Below, in pieces: positions 8,378 through 18,095 of a DNA stretch of 64,000 nucleotides. The translations under genes were made by a program, and so were the position numbers. Source of the DNA: UBA8079 sp049601915 (GTDB lineage Bacteria > Pseudomonadota > Alphaproteobacteria > UBA6615). The notes beneath the pieces were generated by a model. That model was not told the origin of the DNA and made no database searches. It saw only the letters and a list, made by a program, of their open reading frames with translations. Every line of letters starts with the position of its first letter. The stretch's first letter is position 1. The DNA is taken from the NCBI GenBank assembly GCA_049601915.1, contig JBMYRB010000006.1:82702-146701 (forward strand), given 5' to 3'.

Positions 8378-10735
8378 ATGCTGTCACAGAATGTTGAACA
8401 ATCCCTGCACCGTGCCCTGGCGCTCGCCAATGAGCGGCGCCACGAGTACGCCACGCTGGAGCATCTGCTCCTCTCGCTGACCGAAGACCAGGATGCGGTG
8501 GCCGTGTTGCGGGCCTGCGGAGTGGATATCGACCACCTGCGCCGGGATCTCTCCCAGTATATCGATGAGGAACTGTCGAGCCTGATCACCAGCCGCACGG
8601 AGGAATCCAAGCCCACGGCCGGTTTTCAGCGCGTCCTTCAGCGGGCTGCGATCCATGTCCAGTCGTCCGGTCGCGAAGAGGTGACGGGTGCCAACGTGCT
8701 GGTCGCGATTTTCTCGGAACGCGAAAGCCACGCGGTGTATTTCCTGCAGCAGCAGGAGATGACCCGTCTCGATGCCGTCAACTTCATTTCCCACGGGATC
8801 GCCAAGGTGCCGGGCCAGGAAGACAACCGGGCCGTGCGCGGTGCCGACGAGGAGGAACTCGACGGTGAGGCGACGGTCAAGAAGGGCCAGGAGGCGCTGA
8901 CCGCCTATTGCGTCAACCTGAACCAGAAGGCCGACAACGGGGATATCGATCCGCTGATTGGCCGCGAGCTCGAGGTCGAGCGAACCATTCAGATTCTTGC
9001 GCGGCGAACCAAGAACAATCCGCTCTATGTGGGCGATCCCGGCGTCGGTAAAACGGCCATCGCCGAGGGGCTGGCCAAGCGCATCGTCGAGGGGGACGTA
9101 CCGGAGGTTCTGGTCGACGCGACGATCTTCGCGCTCGACATGGGCGCGTTGCTCGCGGGCACGCGCTATCGCGGCGACTTCGAGGAGCGCCTCAAGGCCG
9201 TGATGAACGAGTTGGAGGACACCGAGGGCGCGGTGCTGTTCATCGACGAGATTCATACCGTGATCGGCGCGGGCGCCACGTCGGGTGGTGCCATGGATGC
9301 CTCGAACCTGCTGAAACCGGCATTGGCCGGCAGCAAACTACGGTGCATCGGCTCGACCACCTACAAGGAATACCGGAACTATTTCGAGAAGGACCGGGCG
9401 CTGGTCCGCCGGTTCCAGAAGATCGACGTGTATGAGCCTTCCGTCGAGGATGCGGTGAAGATTCTCCGCGGCCTGAAGCCCTATTACGAAGAGCATCACG
9501 ATATCCGCTATACCGAGCAGGCGATCCGCACTGCGGTCGAGCTGTCGGCGCGCTACATCAGCGACCGCAAGCTGCCCGACAGTGCCATCGACGTGATCGA
9601 TGAAACCGGTGCCGCCCAGGCGCTGCTCTCCCCGTCGAAGCGCAAGAAGACCGTCGGCGTGAAGGATGTAGAGAATGTGGTCTCGAAGATTGCGCGCATC
9701 CCGCCGAAGACCGTCAGCCGGGACGATAAGGCCGCGCTGGAGAATCTCGAACGGGACCTGAAGACCATGGTCTTCGGCCAGGACAAGGCGATCACCGCAT
9801 TGTCCAGCGCGATCAAGCTCGCCCGTGCGGGCCTGCGTGAGCCCGAGAAGCCCATCGGTGCCTATCTGTTCTCCGGCCCGACCGGCGTCGGCAAGACCGA
9901 GGCCGCCCGCCAGCTCGCCCATTCGCTGGGCGTCGAGCTCACGCGTTTCGATATGTCGGAGTATATGGAGCGCCACTCGATCTCTCGCCTGATCGGCGCG
10001 CCGCCGGGCTATGTCGGCTTTGATCAAGGCGGGCTCCTGACTGATGCGGTCGACCAGCACCCCCATCAGGTGCTGCTGCTCGATGAGATCGAGAAGGCCC
10101 ATCCCGACCTGTTCAATATCCTGCTGCAGGTAATGGATTACGGGAAGCTGACCGACCACAACGGCAAGAATGTCGATTTCCGCAACGTCATCCTGATCAT
10201 GACGACCAACGCGGGTGCGGCCGACATGGCCAAGCCCGCCATGGGCTTTGGGTCGGACATGCGCGAGGGCGATGACGAGGAGGCGATCAACCGCCTCTTC
10301 ACACCGGAGTTCCGCAACCGGCTTGATGCCGTCATCGGCTTCAACAACCTCTCGCCCGACGTCATGGGCAAAGTGGTCGAGAAGTTCGTGATCCAGCTGG
10401 AGGCCCAGCTCGACGACCGCAATGTGACGATCGATCTCAACGACGCGTCACGCGACTGGCTGGCCAAGAAGGGCTACGATCCGAAATTCGGCGCCCGCCC
10501 GCTGGCCCGCGTGATCCAGGAAAACCTCAAGCAGCCGCTCGCCGAGGAGCTGCTGTTCGGCAAGCTCGTCAAGGGCGGCACCGTCAAGGTCGGCGTCAAG
10601 GACGACGCGCTGACGTTTGATCTCGAGAAGGACAAGCCGTCAGGCATGGATGGCGGAAATCCGAAGCGCAAGCGCAAGAAGCCGAAGTCGGACGATTCCG
10701 GCGGCGAGAAGGAACCCGCGCTCGTCGAGAAGTAG
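8378..10735 (+). CDS. clpA: ATP-dependent Clp protease ATP-binding subunit ClpA
   Basis: Hexameric AAA+ unfoldase that feeds substrates to ClpP. It has the N-terminal double Clp repeat (about 1-145, the ClpS docking domain), a first AAA module with Walker A GDPGVGKT near residue 220 and Walker B LFIDEIHT, and a second module with GPTGVGKT near residue 500 and LLLDEIEKAHPD. The ClpP-binding tripeptide loop should lie in the second module near KPAMGFGSDM. Length, 785 aa, is typical of alphaproteobacterial ClpA including a basic C-terminal tail (KRKRKKPKS). The ribosome-binding site lies inside a small palindrome, GAAGGTAACCTTC (8361-8373). No clpP is in the window. Confidence 0.97.
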   Translation: MLSQNVEQSLHRALALANERRHEYATLEHLLLSLTEDQDAVAVLRACGVDIDHLRRDLSQYIDEELSSLITSRTEESKPTAGFQRVLQRAAIHVQSSGREEVTGANVLVAIFSERESHAVYFLQQQEMTRLDAVNFISHGIAKVPGQEDNRAVRGADEEELDGEATVKKGQEALTAYCVNLNQKADNGDIDPLIGRELEVERTIQILARRTKNNPLYVGDPGVGKTAIAEGLAKRIVEGDVPEVLVDATIFALDMGALLAGTRYRGDFEERLKAVMNELEDTEGAVLFIDEIHTVIGAGATSGGAMDASNLLKPALAGSKLRCIGSTTYKEYRNYFEKDRALVRRFQKIDVYEPSVEDAVKILRGLKPYYEEHHDIRYTEQAIRTAVELSARYISDRKLPDSAIDVIDETGAAQALLSPSKRKKTVGVKDVENVVSKIARIPPKTVSRDDKAALENLERDLKTMVFGQDKAITALSSAIKLARAGLREPEKPIGAYLFSGPTGVGKTEAARQLAHSLGVELTRFDMSEYMERHSISRLIGAPPGYVGFDQGGLLTDAVDQHPHQVLLLDEIEKAHPDLFNILLQVMDYGKLTDHNGKNVDFRNVILIMTTNAGAADMAKPAMGFGSDMREGDDEEAINRLFTPEFRNRLDAVIGFNNLSPDVMGKVVEKFVIQLEAQLDDRNVTIDLNDASRDWLAKKGYDPKFGARPLARVIQENLKQPLAEELLFGKLVKGGTVKVGVKDDALTFDLEKDKPSGMDGGNPKRKRKKPKSDDSGGEKEPALVEK

Positions 10736-11183
10736 GTGGACGGCCTATCCATCTCAGCGGAACCGCCGGATCGGCCTGACATCAAGGCTCTGCTCGACGC
10801 GACCGATGTACTGATGATGCGTTTGTGCGACATCGGGCAGAACTACCTCATCGATGCCGCCGACCTTGCCCGGCAGAACGCCAGTTTTTTGTCGCGCGCG
10901 AGGGTGGTCGTGCATGGGTTGTGTCGGACTGCTGTGCCTCGATGGCTATTGTGAGATCAAGTGCATGTTCGTGTGCGACGACGCACGTGGACGCGGCATT
11001 GGCCGTTGTCTACTCGTCGCCATTGAAACTGCCGGTGCGGACCTGCCGTGCATACGACTGGAGACCGGTATCTGACAGCCTGAGGCGATCGCGCTTTACC
11101 GCAGCGCCGGCTATCGAGAGATCGAGGCATTTGGTGCCTACGCACCTGATTCCGTCAGCGTGTTCATGGAAAAGCGGGTGTAA
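10736..11183 (+). pseudogene. Decayed GNAT acetyltransferase
   Basis: The DNA between clpA and the opposing gene encodes a GNAT-family N-acetyltransferase split over three frames. Frame A starts at a GTG at 10736 and reads DIKALLDATDVLMMRL to DLARQNASF. Frame B takes over at a T6 run and reads FFVAREGGR. Frame C then reads GCVGLLCLDGYCEIKCMFV followed by the acetyl-CoA loop ARGRGIGRCLL and IRLETGI. It then meets a TGA at 11073-11075, after which QPEAIALYRSAGYREIEAFG and FMEKRV continue to a TAA at 11181. So there are two frameshifts plus one nonsense codon. It begins at the base after the clpA stop. Confidence 0.85.
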
Positions 11184-11189
11184 GCACAC

Positions 11190-12350
11190 CTATTCCGCCT
11201 GCCGATACGGCAGGTGGTCTGCGTAGTTCTCGATCTCCCATTCCACCTCGCGTTCTTCCTCGCGGCAGAAGCGTTCGACCGCGTCGCGGAAGCTCCCATT
11301 GGGGATGTAGTGGCCTGAATAGGTCGCCACCGGCTCGTAGCCACGCTGGATCTTGTGGGGGCCCTGGGTGCCCGCCTCGACGGTCTTGAGGCCGTTGTCG
11401 ATGGCAAATTCGATGGCCTGGTAGTAGCAGGCCTCGAAGTGCAGGAAGCGATAGTCGCCCAAACAGCCCCAGTTGCGTCCGTACAACGCCGTGATGCCAC
11501 GCAGGTTGAGAGCACCGGCGACCGGCAGGCCGTCCATGTCGGCCATGACCAGCACGACCTGATCACCCATTCGGTCCTGCATCGCCTTGAAGAACTCGCG
11601 GGTCAGATAGGGGTAGCCCCATTTGCGGTCATAGGTGTCGACGTAGAATTGATAGAAGGCATCCCAGTGGAACGACTTTATGTCGTCGCCGCTGAGGGCG
11701 CGAACGTTGATACCCTGGTCGGCGACCTGGCGGCGTTCCTTTCGGATCATCTTGCGCTTACGGCTGGTCAGCGCGCCGAGGAAGTCTTCGAAGGTCTCGT
11801 AATCGCGGTTGTGCCAGTGAAACTGCCGGCCGATCCGCTGGATCCAACCGGCCATTCCCATCACGTTGTAGTCGTGTTCGGTCGTGAAGGTGACGTGGAC
11901 CGAGGAGAGTTCGAGTTTCTGGCAGACCGTCTCCAGCGCACGCAGCAGGGTCAGCCGGGCGTCGTCGGCGTCCGGGGCGTCGCCGGCTAGAAGCCGGGGG
12001 CCGCCGACGGGTGAGAAGGGCGCCGCGACCTGCATCTTCGGATAGTATTTTCCGCCCGCGCGTTCCCATGCGTGGGCCCAGCCATGGTCGAACACATACT
12101 CGCCCTGGGAATGGCTCTTCAAGTAGACCGGCGCTGCGGCGATGATGTCGCCGTTTGTCTCCTCGACCACCACATGATGGGGCAGCCAGCCGGCCTCGTT
12201 CGACGCGCAGCCGGTTTCCTCCAGCGCCAGCAGAAACGGGTAGCTGACGAACGGGTTATTCCGTCCGGCAAGCCGCTCCCAGGTATCGGGCGGAATGTTC
12301 GCGATATTCTCGACGACGCGGGCTGAAAGTGCTGTGTCTCCGTCGGGCAT
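11190..12350 (-). CDS. FemAB-like GNAT-superfamily protein (DUF482)
   Basis: A 386-residue cytoplasmic protein of the DUF482/PF04339 group, annotated as peptidoglycan-biosynthesis or FemAB-like acyltransferase with two GNAT-type folds. Recognisable segments are NPFVSYPFLLALE, HHVVVEE, the YVFDHGWAHAWERAG block, FSPVGGPRLL, FTSTEHDY-like VTFTTEHDY, the RKRKMIRKERR basic patch, and a C-terminal FEACYYQAIEFAIDNGLKTVEAG followed by HKIQRGYEP. The biochemical function is unproven. It ends 6 bases from the acetyltransferase pseudogene and begins 9 bases after the stop of the metal-transporter gene, so it is probably the last gene of a ridA-CDF-DUF482 operon. Confidence 0.85.
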   Translation of the reverse strand: MPDGDTALSARVVENIANIPPDTWERLAGRNNPFVSYPFLLALEETGCASNEAGWLPHHVVVEETNGDIIAAAPVYLKSHSQGEYVFDHGWAHAWERAGGKYYPKMQVAAPFSPVGGPRLLAGDAPDADDARLTLLRALETVCQKLELSSVHVTFTTEHDYNVMGMAGWIQRIGRQFHWHNRDYETFEDFLGALTSRKRKMIRKERRQVADQGINVRALSGDDIKSFHWDAFYQFYVDTYDRKWGYPYLTREFFKAMQDRMGDQVVLVMADMDGLPVAGALNLRGITALYGRNWGCLGDYRFLHFEACYYQAIEFAIDNGLKTVEAGTQGPHKIQRGYEPVATYSGHYIPNGSFRDAVERFCREEEREVEWEIENYADHLPYRQAE

Positions 12351-12359
12351 GATGACAGT

Positions 12360-13316
12360 CTAATGCGCCGGTGCGGCGTCACCAAGCGGTGCGTCGCGGG
12401 AAGGGTCATTGCGGCCGGGAAATTCGAACTCGAGCGTTGAGTGACCGATCTCGAACCGGTCCGACAGCAGGCTTTTCAGGCTGGCCTTGATCTCTTCCAT
12501 CTGGGCCATGTCGACCGGATCGATCACCACATGGGCCTCGAGCGAACGGCGATGTTCGTCGATGTGCCAGATATGGACATGGTGGATGTCGCGCACACCC
12601 GGCGCCCTCTGCATGGCGTCGGCAACCTCCGTGACGTCGAGCCCTTCGGGCACGCCCTGCATCAGGATGTGAATGGCCTTGGGGATCTCGATAGCGGTAT
12701 GGCCGAGGATATAGACCGCGATCACGATGGTGACGATGGCGTCCACGAAAAGCCATTCGTAGAGAATGATCAGGGTGCCGCCGACGATCACACCCAGTGA
12801 GGCCATGGCATCCGAAAGGTTGTGGATGAACGTCGCGCGGATGTTCATCGACGTCTTGGCCATGCGGAAGGTCAGCATCACGGTAGCGATGTCGACTAGG
12901 AGGGCAACGGTGGCGATGATGACCACAATCCAGCCTTCGATCGGTTCCGGGTTGAACAGCCGGTCGATGCCCTCGACCACCAGAAAAAGTCCGATGAAGA
13001 TCAGCCAGGAGAGGTTGAACACCGCGCCGATCATCTCCGCGCGACCATGACCATAGGTGTGGTTGCTGTCGGCGGGGTGCCGGGCAATCCGTCGGGCGAT
13101 CAGCGCGATGGCGAGCGCCGCCGCGTCGGACAGATTGTGGATGGCATCGGCCACCAGTGCGAGTGAACCGGAGAAGACACCGCCGATAATCTGCGCGACC
13201 GTCAGGAGGATATTGACCGCGATGGCAAAGGCCAGGCGTCGGTCGCCGCCCGGCGTGTCTGCCGGCGCGGGGCCGTGGGAATGTCCCCCGTGAGTGTGAC
13301 CGTGATGGAGGCCCAT
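12360..13316 (-). CDS. Cation diffusion facilitator (zinc/divalent metal exporter)
   Basis: Inner-membrane proton-coupled exporter of Zn2+ or related metals. At 318 aa it has a histidine-rich N-terminus (HHGHTHGGHSHGPA), six predicted membrane helices, and the two HxxxD metal sites expected in TM2 (ADAIHNLSDAA) and TM5 (FIHNLSDAM). The cytoplasmic C-terminal ferredoxin-like domain contains VRDIHHVHIWHIDEHRRSLEAHVVI, typical of the ZitB/CzcD branch. Metal choice is not certain, though HxxxD pairs favour zinc. It starts 20 bases after the ridA stop and ends 9 bases before the DUF482 gene on the same strand. Confidence 0.93.
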   Translation of the reverse strand: MGLHHGHTHGGHSHGPAPADTPGGDRRLAFAIAVNILLTVAQIIGGVFSGSLALVADAIHNLSDAAALAIALIARRIARHPADSNHTYGHGRAEMIGAVFNLSWLIFIGLFLVVEGIDRLFNPEPIEGWIVVIIATVALLVDIATVMLTFRMAKTSMNIRATFIHNLSDAMASLGVIVGGTLIILYEWLFVDAIVTIVIAVYILGHTAIEIPKAIHILMQGVPEGLDVTEVADAMQRAPGVRDIHHVHIWHIDEHRRSLEAHVVIDPVDMAQMEEIKASLKSLLSDRFEIGHSTLEFEFPGRNDPSRDAPLGDAAPAH

Positions 13317-13336
13317 GGATCAGGCGCGCGCGTGGA

Positions 13337-13804
13337 TCAGCTAATTTCGATGACCGCTTCGACTTCGACCGCGACACCGAGCGGCAGGGACGCCATGCCC
13401 ACGGCGGCACGTGCGTGACGGCCGGCATCGCCGAAGACTTCGGCGAACAGGTCCGAGGCCCCGTTGACGACGCTCGGGTGACCGGGGAAATCAGGGGTCG
13501 CTGCGACGAAGCCGGTGAGCTTTACCACCCGGTTGACCCGGTCGAGATCACCGCCCAGCGCGTCCTTGGCCTGGGCGATCAGCGCCAGGGCGCACACGCG
13601 TGCGGCGGCCGCGCCCTCTTCGACGTCGAACTCCGCACCCAGCCGCCCGATGAAGCCGGGCTTGCCGTCGACAAGGGGGATTTGCCCCGAAATGAACAGC
13701 AGGTTTCCGGTTTGAACATAGGGAACATAGTTGCCGGCGGGCGCGTTGGCGGGCGGCAATTCGATGCCGAGTTCGGCGAGGCGTGCGTCAATGGCTCCGG
13801 CCAT
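13337..13804 (-). CDS. RidA family protein
   Basis: Trimeric YjgF/RidA-fold protein that hydrolyses reactive enamine or imine intermediates of PLP enzymes. The 155-residue product has NYVPYVQTGNLLFISGQIPLVDGKP, a central AKDALGGDLDRVNRVVKLTGFV, and the C-terminal RAAVGMASLPLGVAVEVEAVIEI, in which the conserved Arg would bind the substrate carboxylate. Its N-terminal part (AELGIELP) marks the longer alphaproteobacterial subtype. The ATG at 13804 is supported by ACAGGAGA a few bases upstream; the frame runs open to 13861 without one. First gene of a probable operon with the CDF exporter and DUF482. Confidence 0.92.
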   Translation of the reverse strand: MAGAIDARLAELGIELPPANAPAGNYVPYVQTGNLLFISGQIPLVDGKPGFIGRLGAEFDVEEGAAAARVCALALIAQAKDALGGDLDRVNRVVKLTGFVAATPDFPGHPSVVNGASDLFAEVFGDAGRHARAAVGMASLPLGVAVEVEAVIEIS

Positions 13805-13906
13805 GGTGGATATCTCCTGTTGAGCTTTGTTGGTTCGGTTGGGAGGGCTGACGGGCAGCATAGCGCCGCCGGTTGCCCGGCGTAAGGAACGGGCGCAAAT
13901 CGGATC

Positions 13907-13943
13907 AAAAAAACCGGGGTGCGCCTACCTTTGCACACCCCGG
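13907..13943 (-). terminator. Rho-independent terminator of nrdJ
   Basis: Read on the minus strand, an 11-base-pair stem (13933-13943 with 13914-13924, one G-U pair) is followed by seven Ts (13913-13907). It lies 89 bases past the nrdJ stop. Confidence 0.8.
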
Positions 13944-14031
13944 AGGTCAGGGAGGAGAGTGACCCGGCGCCAAGCGGACTGGCGCGGGGCCGACTATTCA
14001 GGCCATAGGGGTCCGACCCGGCCCGAATTCC

Positions 14032-17000
14032 TTAGCTACACCCGCTGGTGCCGCCGCAAGTGTCGCATTTGAGACATGTTCCGTTCCTCACAAGTGTGAA
14101 GTTGCCGCATTCGGTGCACGCATCGCCCTCATAGCCCTGGAGGCGAGCCTGGCGAATGCGCATCGAACGCTCTTCTTGAACCACATATTCGAGATCGAGC
14201 TGCTGTCCCTTGGGGGTGCCCATCGGGGTTACGGTCTGCTCGATCTCGCCCGTCGGCATGCCGTCAGTCCCGGTCGCCTCTGAAGTCGTCTCCAACGTGG
14301 CATCCGGTGCATGTTCCACCGGTTGCATTTCCTGCAGGCCGCCCTCGATCACCGACAGGGTAGACTTGCGGACATAGCCGGTGCTGACCGCAGATTTCGG
14401 CGGCTTGGCAGGCGGCGGCAGGCTGTCGTCGGATTCGCCGCGGCCCATCGTGTCGGGCTCCAGGTCGTCGATCTCGACATGGGCTAGGTCGTTGCGGCCC
14501 AGATAGCTGATCGCGAGCTCGCGGAAGATGTAGTCGAGGATGGAGCTCGCCATCTTGATGGTTTCATTGCCCTCGACCGGGCCCGAGGGTTCGAACCGGG
14601 TGAAGGTGTAGGCGTCGACGAACTCTTCCAGCGGTACGCCATATTGCAGGCCGATGGACACCGCGATAGCGAAGTTGTTCATCAACGAGCGGAAGGCTGC
14701 CCCCTCCTTGTGCATGTCGAGGAACACCTCGCCGATCGAGCCGTCGTCATATTCGCCGGTCCGGATATATACCTTGTGGCCGCCGACGATTGCCTTCTGG
14801 GTATAACCCTTGCGGCGATGGGGCAGTTTCTGGCGATCCACGTCGCGCTTCACAACCCGTTCGACGATCCGTTCGGCGACGATCTCCGCGCGGCGCCCGT
14901 TCGGCGCATCGAGGATCTCGTCGAGCGTGTCTGCCGTCTCATCGGCGTCGTCCGCTAGGAGCTGCGACTGCAGCGGCTGGCTGAGCTTGGAACCATCGCG
15001 ATACAGCGCATTCGCCTTGAGCCCGAGCCGCCATGACAACATGTAGGCGTCGGCACAATCGGAGATGTTGGCCGTGTTGGGCATGTTGATGGTCTTGGAA
15101 ATAGCCCCCGTGATGAAGGGTTGTGCGGCCGCCATCATGTGGATGTGGCTGTCGACCGACAGGAAGCGCTTGCCGATCTTCCCGCAGGGATTGGCGCAGT
15201 CGAAGATCGGGAGATGTTCGTCCTTCAGATGCGGCGCACCTTCCAGGGTCATCGTGCCGCAGGCATGGTTGTTGGCCGCCTCGATCTCATCTTCCGAAAA
15301 GCCCATCGCCGCCAGCATGTCGAAGGACATGTCGTCGAGCTGTTCAACTTCGAGACCGAGGGTCTCGGTACAAAAGGCCTCACCGAGGGTCCACTTGTTG
15401 AACGCAAAGCGAATGTCGAACGCCGTGCCGAGACCTTCCTCGATCGCAGTGATCTGGTCGTCGCCGAAGCCCTTCTCGGCCAGGGTCGTATGGTTGACTC
15501 CCGGCGCGTCGGCCAGCGAGCCGTGCCCGACGGCGTAGCCGGACATCTCGTTGATCTGCTTGTGAGTGTAGCCGAGATTCTGTAGTGCCTCGGGGACCAT
15601 CCGGTTGATGATCTTGAAGTAGCCACCGCCGGCGAGCTTCTTGAACTTGACCAGTGCGAAATCCGGCTCGATGCCGGTCGTGTCGCAATCCATGACCAGG
15701 CCGATCGTGCCCGTGGGCGCGATCACCGTGGTCTGGGCGTTGCGATAGCCATGGACCTCACCCAGTTCCAGCGCCAGGTCCCAGGCGCGCTTGGCGGCCT
15801 CGGCGACGGCCGGGTCTGGGCAGTTCGCGTGATCGAGCGGCACTGGGTTTGTCGACAGGCCCTCGTAGCCGGTGGTCGTGCCGTGTGCCGCGCGGCGGTG
15901 GTTGCGGATGACCCGCAGCATGTTCGATGCGTTCTTCGCGTGCCCCGGGAATGCCCCGAGCTCCTCGGCCATCTCGGCCGACGTGGCATAACACACACCG
16001 GTCATCAGCGCGCTGATGGACGCGCACAACGCGCGGCCCTCGTCGCTGTCATAGGGGAGGCCCGACGCCATCAGGAGGCCGCCGATGTTGGCAAACCCGA
16101 GACCCAGCGTACGGTACTCGTAGCTCAGGCGCGCGATTTCCTTGGACGGGAACTGTGCCATCAATACCGAGACTTCCAGCGTGACGGTCCAGAGGCGCAC
16201 CGCATGCTCGAACCCCTCGACATCGAAGCTGCCGTCATTGTCGCGGAAGGTCATGAGGTTCAACGAGGCGAGGTTACAGGCCGTATCGTCGAGGAACATG
16301 TACTCCGAGCAGGGGTTTGATGCGTTGATGCGTCCGGATTCCGGGCATGTGTGCCAGTCGTTGATCGTGGTGTCGTACTGGATGCCGGGATCGGCGCACG
16401 ACCATGCGGCGTGGGCAATCTTGTCCCATAGTTCGCCGGCATCGACGGTCTTTGCGACCCCGCCATCGGTCCGGCGCTTCAGGTCCCAGGAGCCGCCGTT
16501 TTCGACGGCCTTGAGGAAATCATCGGTCACACGAACGGAGTTGTTGGAGTTCTGGCCCGAGACGGTGAGATAGGCTTCGGAATCCCAGTCCGTGTCGTAG
16601 GTCGAGAATTCGATTTCGCTGAACCCCTGCCGGGCGAACTGGATGACGCGCTGGGCGTAATTGTCCGGCACCATGGCCTTGCGGGATTCGCGGATCGCCT
16701 TCTTCAGAGCCGGGTTCTCTGCCGGCTCGAACCGCTCGTCGCCTTCCGGCGCGTCGGTGTTGTGGCAGGCTGCCATGATCGCCGTGAGATGTTGCTGGCA
16801 GGTGATCGAACCGGTGACGAGTGCTGCCACCTTCTGCTCTTCGGTGACCTTCCAGTCGATATAGGTTTCGATGTCCGGGTGATCGACATCGACCACGACC
16901 ATCTTCGCTGCACGCCGTGTCGTGCCGCCGGATTTGATGGCACCGGCCGCACGGTCGCCGATCTTCAGGAAGCTCATCAGGCCGGATGACTTGCCGCCAC

Positions 17001-17739
17001 CCGACAGGGCCTCGCTCTCGCCCCGTATATGGGAGAAGTTCGAACCGGTGCCCGAGCCGTATTTGAACAGTCGGGCCTCGCGAACCCACAGATCCATGAT
17101 TCCGCCGTCATTCACTAGGTCATCGGACACGGACTGGATGAAGCAGGCATGGGGCTGCGGGTGCTCGTATGAGCTCTTGGACTTGGTCAGCTTGCCGGTC
17201 TGGTAGTCGACGTAATGATGGCCCTGGCCAGGGCCATCGATCCCGTACGCCCAATGCAGGCCGGTGTTGAACCATTGCGGACTGTTCGGCGCCGCGATCT
17301 GGGCCGCCAGCATGTAGCGCATCTCGTCATAGTAGGCGCTGGCATCCTCGGCGCTGTCGAAATAGCCGCTTTTCCAGCCCCAATAGGCCCATGTGCCGGC
17401 GAGCCGATCGAAGACCTGCCGCGCGTCGGTTTCGCCGCCGTATTGTTTGTCCTTGCCGACGCGCTTGAGCTTGGCGTCATCGGCGGTGCGGCGCCACAGA
17501 AATGCGGGCACGTCGTCTTCCTGGACCGGCTTCAGTTTCGCAGGGACACCGGCTTTGCGGAAATATTTCTGCGCCAGGATATCACACGCGACCTGGGTCC
17601 AGGCCGCGGGTACTTCGATATCATCGGCCGCAAACACGACCGAGCCGTCCGGATTCCGGATTTCACTCGACGTCGTGCGAAACTCTATCGCGGTGTAAGG
17701 ACTCTCGCCTTCGTTCGTAAAGCGGCGTTGGATCCGCAT
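14032..17739 (-). CDS. nrdJ: Vitamin B12-dependent ribonucleoside-diphosphate reductase (class II)
   Basis: Adenosylcobalamin-dependent reductase that makes deoxyribonucleotides with or without oxygen. From the ATG at 17739 the protein is 1235 aa. It shows the class II core NPCSEYMFLDDTACNLASLNL (written in the frame as NPCSEY then CNLASLNL), the FSHIRGESEALSGGGKSSGL segment, VIAPTGTIGLVMDCDTTGIEP, and a C-terminal zinc/redox tail with two CxxC pairs ending CGGTSGCS. The start is chosen because MRIQRRFT is the usual family N-terminus and a run of Gs precedes it; the open frame continues 89 codons upstream without homology. No other reductase is in the window. The regulator NrdR is encoded at 52350. 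Confidence 0.95.
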   Translation of the reverse strand: MRIQRRFTNEGESPYTAIEFRTTSSEIRNPDGSVVFAADDIEVPAAWTQVACDILAQKYFRKAGVPAKLKPVQEDDVPAFLWRRTADDAKLKRVGKDKQYGGETDARQVFDRLAGTWAYWGWKSGYFDSAEDASAYYDEMRYMLAAQIAAPNSPQWFNTGLHWAYGIDGPGQGHHYVDYQTGKLTKSKSSYEHPQPHACFIQSVSDDLVNDGGIMDLWVREARLFKYGSGTGSNFSHIRGESEALSGGGKSSGLMSFLKIGDRAAGAIKSGGTTRRAAKMVVVDVDHPDIETYIDWKVTEEQKVAALVTGSITCQQHLTAIMAACHNTDAPEGDERFEPAENPALKKAIRESRKAMVPDNYAQRVIQFARQGFSEIEFSTYDTDWDSEAYLTVSGQNSNNSVRVTDDFLKAVENGGSWDLKRRTDGGVAKTVDAGELWDKIAHAAWSCADPGIQYDTTINDWHTCPESGRINASNPCSEYMFLDDTACNLASLNLMTFRDNDGSFDVEGFEHAVRLWTVTLEVSVLMAQFPSKEIARLSYEYRTLGLGFANIGGLLMASGLPYDSDEGRALCASISALMTGVCYATSAEMAEELGAFPGHAKNASNMLRVIRNHRRAAHGTTTGYEGLSTNPVPLDHANCPDPAVAEAAKRAWDLALELGEVHGYRNAQTTVIAPTGTIGLVMDCDTTGIEPDFALVKFKKLAGGGYFKIINRMVPEALQNLGYTHKQINEMSGYAVGHGSLADAPGVNHTTLAEKGFGDDQITAIEEGLGTAFDIRFAFNKWTLGEAFCTETLGLEVEQLDDMSFDMLAAMGFSEDEIEAANNHACGTMTLEGAPHLKDEHLPIFDCANPCGKIGKRFLSVDSHIHMMAAAQPFITGAISKTINMPNTANISDCADAYMLSWRLGLKANALYRDGSKLSQPLQSQLLADDADETADTLDEILDAPNGRRAEIVAERIVERVVKRDVDRQKLPHRRKGYTQKAIVGGHKVYIRTGEYDDGSIGEVFLDMHKEGAAFRSLMNNFAIAVSIGLQYGVPLEEFVDAYTFTRFEPSGPVEGNETIKMASSILDYIFRELAISYLGRNDLAHVEIDDLEPDTMGRGESDDSLPPPAKPPKSAVSTGYVRKSTLSVIEGGLQEMQPVEHAPDATLETTSEATGTDGMPTGEIEQTVTPMGTPKGQQLDLEYVVQEERSMRIRQARLQGYEGDACTECGNFTLVRNGTCLKCDTCGGTSGCS

Positions 17740-17908
17740 GTAACCCCCCAAAACAGGCGCGACATAAGCGCCGTAAACAAAAAATGAGCCAGGGTGGCCG
17801 CGCCCAAATCCAAATACTCGCCGTGGGCAGCCCCCGTCGATTCCATGATGGTTTCGTGAAAAAAACGACGAAAAACACCAAATCTCGGCAACTATGGACG
17901 GTAAACCA

Positions 17909-17968
17909 CAAGATATTTGCGCCGCAACCACATTTTGGGTCGTGCAACCAACATTCGTCCATATCCTG
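17909..17968 (-). promoter_or_regulatory. Possible NrdR boxes in the nrdJ/NDUFA12 intergenic region
   Basis: The 356-base gap 17740-18095 has no gene. On the minus strand it contains AAATATCTTG (17918-17909), which matches 8 of 10 core positions of the NrdR box CwAtATaTwG, and CAGGATATGG (17968-17959), which matches 7 of 10. Their centres are 50 bases apart, not the usual 31-32, so the pair is suggestive only. I found no B12-box and no fold I would call a cobalamin riboswitch. Confidence 0.25.
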
Positions 17969-18095
17969 TGTTTTCGTGTTGCGCCGGCTTCCGGCTTACA
18001 ACCCATGCAAAAGTGACATCATGGCTCTGGCCAAACTCCGGGGCGGGTGCCATAGTCCCGCGAAACGTCAGTGCATTCAGGGATTCGGAAGCTCA

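Noticed and set aside
17740..18095. Cobalamin riboswitch before the B12-dependent reductase gene
   Set aside because: No recognisable B12 box or matching fold in the 356-base gap on either strand.
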